6,343 nt of DNA from Candidatus Omnitrophota bacterium (GTDB lineage: Bacteria; Omnitrophota; Gorgyraeia; Gygaellales; UBA12090): contig DOMD01000050.1 of the NCBI GenBank assembly GCA_003510525.1, forward strand, positions 1-6,343, in the 5' to 3' direction. Shown here one piece after another: positions 1-3,986 of the stretch. How positions within the stretch are numbered: the first letter of the stretch is position 1; each line of letters opens with the position of its first letter. The position numbers were made by a program, and so were the translations under genes. The notes beneath the pieces are model-generated. The model did not search any database, had not been told where the DNA came from, and saw only the letters and a program-made list of their open reading frames with translations.

Positions 1-39
1 ACATTTCAAGGGCTGACCCCTATCGTTTCTAAAATTTAT

Positions 40-68
40 TTGACAAATCATCATTTACAGGATATACT
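40..68 (+). promoter_or_regulatory. Sigma70-type promoter of the AbrB-RelE toxin-antitoxin operon
   Basis: A perfect -35 box TTGACA (40-45) is followed by a 17-nt spacer and a TATACT -10 box (63-68), one base from consensus. The antitoxin start codon lies 55 nt after the -10 box. A 6-bp inverted repeat, TTACAG (55-60) and CTGTAA (73-78), brackets the -10 box. It could be an operator for autoregulation by the antitoxin, which is usual for type II toxin-antitoxin operons, but that role is inferred. Confidence 0.8.
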
Positions 69-108
69 TTTACTGTAAGTAAGAATGTAAGGAAGTAAGG
101 ATAGTAAT

Positions 109-114
109 AGGAGG
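109..114 (+). promoter_or_regulatory. Ribosome binding site that fixes the antitoxin start
   Basis: A consensus AGGAGG ends 9 nt before the ATG at 124. The alternative in-frame GTG at 115 directly abuts this site and could not use it, so the protein most likely starts at 124. Confidence 0.85.
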
Positions 115-123
115 GTGTTTAAT

Positions 124-387
124 ATGACTATAATTGAGACCGCAAAAGTTACATCAAAGGGGCAAGTTACCATTCCTAATCGTATACGAGAGATTTTGCA
201 TGTATCAACCGGAGCGTGCATTGCGTTTGGAGTAGGTAAGGAGGGGGTGATTTTATTACCTTGCAAGGTTACCGCGGAATCGCCTTATACGCCTGCTGAA
301 TGGGCGAGAATTGAAAAGCTCGCCTCCGCAAAAGGTAAGATTTATAAGAGTGCCAAGGAAGCCAAAAGGCATATTGAGTCTCTATGA
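124..387 (+). CDS. AbrB/MazE/SpoVT-type antitoxin, DNA-binding
   Basis: This 87-residue protein is the probable antitoxin of a type II toxin-antitoxin pair. Residues 5-46 carry the swapped-hairpin AbrB/MazE/SpoVT signature: a K-V-T-S-K-G-Q-V-T-I-P run (8-18), then an arginine-containing helix (RIREIL) and a beta segment rich in V, I and L ending near P46. Domains of this kind dimerise and bind operator DNA. The C-terminal half (about 50-87) is lysine- and alanine-rich and probably wraps the toxin, as antitoxin tails generally do. The stop codon overlaps the start of the next gene (ATGA, 384-387), the usual translational coupling of antitoxin and toxin. The promoter at 40-68 lies directly upstream. 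AbrB-type antitoxins are better known with MazF or PIN toxins, but the PrlF-YhaV pair of E. coli shows the same AbrB/RelE-fold combination. An orphan regulator is the less likely alternative. Confidence 0.87.
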   Translation: MTIIETAKVTSKGQVTIPNRIREILHVSTGACIAFGVGKEGVILLPCKVTAESPYTPAEWARIEKLASAKGKIYKSAKEAKRHIESL

Positions 388-662
388 GATTTGAATTTAA
401 GCCTTCCTTTGATAGGTCGGTCAAAAGTTTGCACAGCAAAGAAAAAGACGAGGTGAAACAGGTTGCAATGCAGACAATAGACATCCTATCTCAAGATAGA
501 TTAATTCATAAAGGCATTGGTTTGAAACGGCTCAAAGGCGATTATTGGGAGATACGCAAAGGCCTAAAAGCGCGGATACTCTTTTGTTGGGAAGGCGATT
601 TGGTTGAATTTATCCTTGCAGGCGACCACAATGATATTAAGCGTTACTTGAAAAACATTTAA
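384..662 (+). CDS. RelE/ParE-superfamily toxin (probable mRNA interferase)
   Basis: This 92-residue protein has the length and layout of the RelE/ParE/YafQ fold. An N-terminal strand with F-K-P-S-F (5-9) leads into a basic helix (11-31). After it come the characteristic G-I-G-L-K-R-L-K-G-D-Y-W-E-I-R segment (44-58), the strand ARILF (63-67), and a final V-E-F-I-L-A-G-D-H-N-D-I-K-R-Y-L motif (74-89) typical of this superfamily. RelE-type members cleave mRNA on the ribosome, while ParE-type members poison gyrase. Arg58, Arg64, His82 and Tyr88 make an RNase-like role plausible, but the sequence alone does not decide it. It overlaps the antitoxin gene by 4 nt and shares its promoter. It appears full length and intact. 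Confidence 0.85.
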   Translation: MRFEFKPSFDRSVKSLHSKEKDEVKQVAMQTIDILSQDRLIHKGIGLKRLKGDYWEIRKGLKARILFCWEGDLVEFILAGDHNDIKRYLKNI

Positions 663-716
663 TTCAATTTGTACGGTAATAGGGTAGGTGATTGACGTCA
701 ACTATAGGAAAAGAGG

Positions 717-798
717 AAAAGGGGTCAGAGTGATTTTTATTGACACATAATCTTACGAGGGGCAGAGGAAAGCCTAAAAAATCACTCTGACCCCTTTT
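717..798. repeat. Inverted-repeat (REP/MITE-like) element with 22-bp arms
   Basis: The left arm (717-738) begins AAAAGGGGTCAGAGTGA and is the exact reverse complement of the right arm (777-798), which ends TCACTCTGACCCCTTTT. The arms flank 38 nt (739-776) with no coding capacity. In RNA the arms would form a long hairpin. The core GGGGTCAG/CTGACCCC recurs at 13-20. Short palindromic elements of this shape are often left or mobilised by IS200/REP-associated Y1 transposases (RAYT). No transposase is present here, so the family assignment is inferred. It is not a typical terminator: the loop is long and it sits 55 nt past the toxin gene, although the TTTT after the right arm could allow some termination. 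Confidence 0.75.
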
Positions 799-923
799 GC
801 TTTTACTACGAGTGGTCAAAACGGGCATTTTGCTGGATTTTTGCCGGTGTTGTGATAAAATGCGCTGTCCCCAGAACTCCCCATAGAATGTGAAAGTAGC
901 CGGGCTGAGGTCTTTACTATCTG

Positions 924-951
924 CCGAATCAATAAAATGGTTCGGTTTTTT
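924..951 (+). terminator. Intrinsic terminator without an adjacent upstream gene
   Basis: The stem CCGAATC (924-930) pairs with GGTTCGG (939-945), with one T-G wobble and an 8-nt A-rich loop, and is followed by six Ts (946-951) and then CTTT. The nearest coding region upstream is the toxin gene ending at 662. The terminator therefore ends either the long toxin-antitoxin transcript or a short non-coding RNA. Confidence 0.65.
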
Positions 952-972
952 CTTTGGTGTGATTTATTTTTC

Positions 973-1001
973 TTGACAAGTATTTACTTGTTTAGTATAC
1001 T
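973..1001 (+). promoter_or_regulatory. Sigma70-type promoter with an operator-like palindrome, for the helix-turn-helix gene
   Basis: TTGACA (973-978), a 17-nt spacer and TATACT (996-1001) repeat the exact architecture of the promoter at 40-68. The 14-bp perfect palindrome CAAGTATTTACTTG (977-990) overlaps the -35 box and fills most of the spacer. The -10 box is itself within the palindrome AGTATACT (994-1001), which shares the AGTA/TACT half-site. A repressor bound there would block RNA polymerase. Autorepression by the small DNA-binding protein just downstream is a reasonable guess. Confidence 0.8.
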
Positions 1002-1030
1002 TCTAATTGTGTTTAATTTAACCTAATGAG

Positions 1031-1273
1031 GTGAGTGTGAATAAGGCTAAAGACATAATGAACACCAAGGAAGTCAGTGATTTTCTTAAGCTGCATCCTT
1101 TTACGGTGAATAAGCTGGCCCGGGAAGGAAAGATTCCTGCTTTTAAGATTGGCGCCGATTGGAGATTTCACCGTAAGCATATCGAGCGCTGGATAAACGA
1201 GAAGATAGTTTATCAACAGCAGGGCAGAGAGAGAAGAAATCCTGGCAAGCAAGATAGTAAACAGCTTCTTTAA
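1031..1273 (+). CDS. Excisionase/MerR-type helix-turn-helix DNA-binding protein
   Basis: This is a small protein (up to 80 residues) with a winged helix-turn-helix of the excisionase (Xis/AlpA, MerR-like) family. Residues 10-57 show the family pattern: M-N-T-K-E-V-S-D-F-L for the first helix, H-P-F-T-V-N-K-L-A-R-E-G-K-I-P for the recognition helix and turn, and A-F-K-I-G-A-D-W-R-F-H-R-K-H-I-E-R-W-I for the wing and last helix. The tail (58-80) is basic and polar. Such proteins act as recombination directionality factors or as small regulators. No integrase is visible here, so regulation is more likely. The start is uncertain. GTG 1031 and GTG 1037 are both possible and AGGTG at 1029-1033 overlaps or lies too close to them, while ATG 1058 would begin exactly at the domain but has no ribosome binding site. 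The stop codon lies inside the terminator at 1259-1293. The 3' end is repeated at 2178. Confidence 0.8.
   Translation: MSVNKAKDIMNTKEVSDFLKLHPFTVNKLAREGKIPAFKIGADWRFHRKHIERWINEKIVYQQQGRERRNPGKQDSKQLL
1186..1236 (+). repeat. Direct repeat copy 1 (3' part of the helix-turn-helix gene)
   Basis: By hand alignment 45 of 51 bases match 2178-2228, with no gaps. The shared core includes ATAGTTTATCAACAGC. The repeat encodes W/R-I-N-E-x-I-V-Y-Q-Q-x-G-R-E-R in the same reading frame in both copies. The MntA-HepT pair lies between the two copies. Confidence 0.8.
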
Positions 1274-1293
1274 GGCCTAAAGAAGCTGTTTTT
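1259..1293 (+). terminator. Strong intrinsic terminator overlapping the helix-turn-helix stop codon
   Basis: A perfect 14-bp stem is formed by AAACAGCTTCTTTA (1259-1272) and TAAAGAAGCTGTTT (1278-1291) around an AGGCC loop. The run of Ts (1289-1293, then CTT) follows. The TAA stop (1271-1273) is part of the hairpin. It separates the helix-turn-helix gene from the MntA gene, which starts 43 nt later. Confidence 0.87.
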
Positions 1294-1335
1294 CTTGGTT
1301 TTGGTGATGAGGCGGTAAGCATTTGGGGGATATTT

Positions 1336-1752
1336 GTGCTGGGCGAGAAAGAATTAGAAAAAATAAGCAATGTCTTTAAAAAGGAAAGCGCGCTATTGGC
1401 GGTTTACCTTTTTGGTTCCTATGCCAGCGGCAATCCCCATAGATACAGCGATGTTGACATGGCGGTACTGTTTGATAAAACTACAAATCCCGAAGATTAT
1501 ACCGATAAGCAGATAGATCTGGTAGTTAGTTTAGGCCGGCTTTTAGGGAGAGAGGCGGATGTGGTGGTTTTAAACCGGGCCGGTTCCTTTCTAAAATATA
1601 TTGTCTTAAAAAACGGCCTAAGGGTTTACGAGCGGCCGGATAGAAACGAGCGCGATTTTGAGGCCAGGGCGATAGTGGAGTATTTTGATTTTCTGCCCAT
1701 AAAAAACAGGATTGAAGAAGGTATATTATCAAAAATTAAGAAAGCAATATAA
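1336..1752 (+). CDS. mntA: MntA-like minimal nucleotidyltransferase antitoxin
   Basis: This 138-residue protein has the MNT-type polymerase-beta nucleotidyltransferase fold. The catalytic signature G-S-x10-D-x-D is intact: Gly27 and Ser28 in F-G-S-Y-A-S-G, and Asp39 and Asp41 in Y-S-D-V-D. A likely third metal-binding acid, Asp75, sits in the E-A-D-V-V-V-L strand. In characterised MntA-HepT pairs the antitoxin uses ATP to AMPylate a tyrosine of the HEPN toxin and so silences its RNase activity. The neighbour here is exactly such a HEPN protein, so the same role is inferred. The start is a GTG preceded by GGGGGA (1325-1330) at a 5-nt spacing. No promoter is evident in the 42 nt after the upstream terminator. 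Expression may depend on read-through or on a weak promoter within the preceding gene. The stop overlaps the next start by one base (TAATG). Confidence 0.9.
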   Translation: MLGEKELEKISNVFKKESALLAVYLFGSYASGNPHRYSDVDMAVLFDKTTNPEDYTDKQIDLVVSLGRLLGREADVVVLNRAGSFLKYIVLKNGLRVYERPDRNERDFEARAIVEYFDFLPIKNRIEEGILSKIKKAI

Positions 1753-2171
1753 TGGTAAGCCTAAGTATTATAAAAACCAAAATAGCGCGCATTGAAAATA
1801 GCCTTAGCCGTCTTAAGGAAAAACAAAGGGTTAGCTTTGATGAATTTAAAAAGGATATTGATTTGCAGGATATAGTTTTGCATAATCTTCAGTTAGCTAT
1901 CCAGGGATGCGTTGATATGGCCAGCCATATAATCTCTGATGCCGGTTGGGCGGTTCCCGCGACCTTAGCAGAGTTGTTTGATGTTCTGGCAGAGCATAAG
2001 ATAATAAGCCGGGAATTAGGAGAGAAATTAAGCAAAATGGCCGGCTTCAGAAACATTATTATCCATGAATACGAAACTATTGATTTTAAAAAAGTCTATA
2101 CTATTTTAACCAAAGATATAGAAGATATATATTTATTTTTGCGGGAGATTTATGTATACGCGAAATTATAA
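1752..2171 (+). CDS. hepT: HepT-like HEPN-domain toxin (RNase)
   Basis: This 139-residue, all-helical protein belongs to the HEPN/DUF86 family. Its C-terminal active-site motif R-x4-H-x-Y is intact: Arg100, His105 and Tyr107 in F-R-N-I-I-I-H-E-Y. In the family Arg and His form the RNase site, and the Tyr is the residue AMPylated by the MntA partner. The N-terminal half supplies long amphipathic helices (residues 4-26 and 38-63) that mediate dimerisation. The start codon shares one base with the MntA stop, so translation is coupled and no separate strong ribosome binding site is needed. The length is normal for the family. The gene ends only 6 bp before the second copy of the repeat (2178), so its downstream edge coincides with a recombination junction. 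Confidence 0.9.
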   Translation: MVSLSIIKTKIARIENSLSRLKEKQRVSFDEFKKDIDLQDIVLHNLQLAIQGCVDMASHIISDAGWAVPATLAELFDVLAEHKIISRELGEKLSKMAGFRNIIIHEYETIDFKKVYTILTKDIEDIYLFLREIYVYAKL

Positions 2172-2177
2172 GAGTGG

Positions 2178-2307
2178 GCGCCGGATAAACGAAACAATAG
2201 TTTATCAACAGCGGGGCAGGGAGAGAAGCGGATTCCTCCCCATCCCCCCGAGGGAACTCTGGGATGAAAAGAAGCCAGGAAAGAAGGAAAATGAAGATAC
2301 CAGATAA
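2178..2307 (+). pseudogene. Truncated second copy of the helix-turn-helix gene 3' end
   Basis: The frame containing C-G-C-C-G-G at 2179 encodes R-R-I-N-E-T-I-V-Y-Q-Q-R-G-R-E-R and matches the tail of the helix-turn-helix protein (R-W-I-N-E-K-I-V-Y-Q-Q-Q-G-R-E-R). It then runs on through a longer, proline-containing tail ending K-K-P-G-K-K-E-N-E-D-T-R before TAA (2305-2307). The DNA-binding half is missing. The frame stays open upstream to an ATG at 2152, inside hepT, giving a possible 51-residue product, but there is no ribosome binding site or domain to support expression. The first 51 bp (2178-2228) form direct repeat copy 2. The longer tail suggests that this copy keeps more of the ancestral 3' end than the intact gene does. 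Confidence 0.7.
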
Positions 2308-2350
2308 GAAAATAAATAAATCCGGGAAGAAAAGCTCAAACATAGAGAAG

Positions 2351-2402
2351 AATAATAAAACACCCAGGCCTTGCGCGAATATAACGCAAGGCCTTATTAT
2401 TT
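2351..2402 (+). terminator. Hairpin terminator closing the accessory region
   Basis: AGGCCTTGCG (2366-2375) and CGCAAGGCCT (2385-2394) form a perfect 10-bp GC-rich stem with a 9-nt loop. It is followed by TATTATTT, a modest U-rich tract, and AATAATA upstream can pair with part of it. It most likely ends transcripts from the MntA-HepT side. It ends 16 nt before the next start codon. If that gene's promoter lies upstream of the hairpin, it would instead act as a leader attenuator. Confidence 0.7.
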
Positions 2403-2417
2403 GCGCGAGGTTTAATC

Positions 2418-3986
2418 ATGGAGAATAACGATGCCGTGGAAATAAACCTATCCCGGATCATTCCGGCCCAGAAATGGCGGGTAATCCGCCTGATAACCAA
2501 GGTTTGGGAATTCTCGGCGCACATTCCGTCGGTCAAAGAAGCGGTGGTGATTCAAAAAGGCCGCAAAATGATGAAAACAAAATGGCGGGTTGAGGTTGAC
2601 GGAATACCTATAAGCTGGATTGAGGAAGATTTTTTAGCTCCCGGAGAAAGCGCCATATATTTTAAAGCCGTTGAAGGTGATTTACAGGAATTTAGCGGGG
2701 AGTGGTTGTTTAAAGATTCCCCCGGAGGCACTGAGGTCATTATAAATGCCCGTCTACGGGTAGGCATCCCGGTAATTAAAGACTTTGCCGACGCTTATGT
2801 GAAGAAAATCCTTACCCAGAATTTTGAGGCTATCTTAGAAAGCGCGGAGCGGCGTTTGATTTCTACCCGGTATAGCGGCTACAAGAGCGGAGATACAAGT
2901 AAAATAGCCGGCTTTGGGATTATCGGGCATTTCTATAATTTTAAACATCTGGAGAAATGCTTGAAAATGCTGTATCCGGATTTTAAGATGCCTTCGCGGG
3001 AATTCCTGGGCCCGCTTTTTCACTTGACTCCGTCTTTTAAGATGCAGGACATCCTGAATTTTACCTCTAAAACCGGCCAGACCGCCAACGGCTGTCTTAT
3101 CGCGGCTACCTTCATCCCGGAGATGATTGAGCAGGATACCCAAACCATCTTTTCAAAAGTGGTCAGGGCCTGTAAGGTCGCGGAAAAGCACGGGGTGGGA
3201 ATAGTAACCCTGGGAGGTTTTACCTCAATAGTGGGCGAAAGGATCGGCCTGGACATTACCAATGAGGTGGATGTGCCGGTTACCACCGGAAATACCTTTA
3301 CCGCGGCCATGGCCATAGACGGGGTTTTAAAGGCGGCAAATCTGATGAATAAAGATATTTCTTCCTTAAAGGCGGTGATTGTGGGCGGCACCGGAGATAT
3401 TGGAAGCGCCTGCGCCAGGGTGCTGGCGGATAAGTTAAGGCAAATAACCATAACCGGAAGAACCAAAGCAAACCTTCAGCGCATAAGCAAAGAATTAGCT
3501 AAAAAACGCAAAAGCCGGATAACTGTCACTACTGATAATTTTTCCGCGGTAAAGGACGCTGATATTGTGATTGCCGCCGCCAGCGCCAGCGCCTCTATTC
3601 TTAAGATTGACTGGTTTAAGCCCGGGGCGATAATCTGCGATGTGGGTTATCCTAAAAATATTTCCTATATTCCTACTTCACGCAAGGATATCCTTATTTT
3701 CTCCGGGGGCTTGAGCACGTCTCCTACACCGCTAAATTTTCCTATAGATATCGGCCTGCCTACAACCAATGTCGTATACGGTTGTTTTGCCGAGGCCATT
3801 ATATTGGCTTTGGAAAAGCGTTTTGAGTCTTTCAGCTTCGGCAGAGGCAATATCACCCCCGAAAAAATAGAGGAAATAAGGCAATTAGGCAAAAAACACG
3901 GCTTTGAAGCCGCGGATTTCTATTGGGGAGATAAACCGATAGATGCCCCGGTAATAGAAAATATAAAAGAAATGGTCAATGTTTAA
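2418..3986 (+). CDS. SRPBCC domain fused to long-chain acyl-ACP reductase (AAR-like)
   Basis: This 522-residue protein joins two domains. Residues about 1-147 are an SRPBCC/START-like (polyketide cyclase type) hydrophobic-ligand domain, with the patterns V-W-E-F-S-A-H-I-P-S-V-K-E (29-41), K-W-R-V-E-V-D-G-I-P-I-S-W-I-E-E (55-70) and F-S-G-E-W-L-F (92-98). Residues about 163-507 align throughout with cyanobacterial acyl-ACP reductase, which reduces fatty acyl-ACP to fatty aldehyde with NADPH. Matching blocks are G-F-G-I-I-G-H (165-171), L-G-G-F-T-S-I (265-271), T-T-G-N-T-F-T (289-295), the Rossmann motif G-G-T-G-D-I-G-S-A (323-331), C-D-V-G-Y-P-K-N (407-414) and Y-G-C-F-A-E-A (454-460). Cys456 corresponds to the acyl-accepting cysteine (Cys294 of the Synechococcus elongatus enzyme). 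The start has GAGG at 2407-2410. The reductase fold is well supported. The acyl-ACP substrate is inferred, and the SRPBCC domain might present or bind the acyl chain. The 3' end overlaps the kinase gene by 8 nt. Confidence 0.88.
   Translation: MENNDAVEINLSRIIPAQKWRVIRLITKVWEFSAHIPSVKEAVVIQKGRKMMKTKWRVEVDGIPISWIEEDFLAPGESAIYFKAVEGDLQEFSGEWLFKDSPGGTEVIINARLRVGIPVIKDFADAYVKKILTQNFEAILESAERRLISTRYSGYKSGDTSKIAGFGIIGHFYNFKHLEKCLKMLYPDFKMPSREFLGPLFHLTPSFKMQDILNFTSKTGQTANGCLIAATFIPEMIEQDTQTIFSKVVRACKVAEKHGVGIVTLGGFTSIVGERIGLDITNEVDVPVTTGNTFTAAMAIDGVLKAANLMNKDISSLKAVIVGGTGDIGSACARVLADKLRQITITGRTKANLQRISKELAKKRKSRITVTTDNFSAVKDADIVIAAASASASILKIDWFKPGAIICDVGYPKNISYIPTSRKDILIFSGGLSTSPTPLNFPIDIGLPTTNVVYGCFAEAIILALEKRFESFSFGRGNITPEKIEEIRQLGKKHGFEAADFYWGDKPIDAPVIENIKEMVNV

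Larger units (their letters stand above)
663..1030. other. Gene-free stretch with an inverted-repeat element, orphan terminator and promoter
   Basis: No convincing coding region is present on either strand. The stretch holds, in order, a 10-bp palindrome TTGACGTCAA (692-701), the inverted-repeat element at 717-798, and a segment containing CTGTCCCC that ends in an intrinsic terminator (924-951). The promoter of the helix-turn-helix gene (973-1001) comes last. The composition and the repeat suggest debris from mobile-element activity, not a decayed gene. Confidence 0.6.

Noticed and set aside
115..123. Earlier GTG start for the AbrB-type antitoxin
   Set aside because: It directly abuts the AGGAGG ribosome binding site, whereas the ATG at 124 has a proper 9-nt spacing.
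692..701. Palindrome TTGACGTCAA as an operator
   Set aside because: Ten bases, with no promoter or gene next to it to regulate. Chance cannot be excluded.
740..745. TTGACA inside the inverted-repeat element as a promoter -35 box
   Set aside because: No -10-like hexamer is found 16-18 nt downstream. The hexamer is best explained as part of the element.
3020..3466. Long open frame on the minus strand (148 codons) within the reductase gene
   Set aside because: It is antisense to a well-supported conserved domain, has no recognisable domain itself, and is a by-product of the plus-strand codon pattern.
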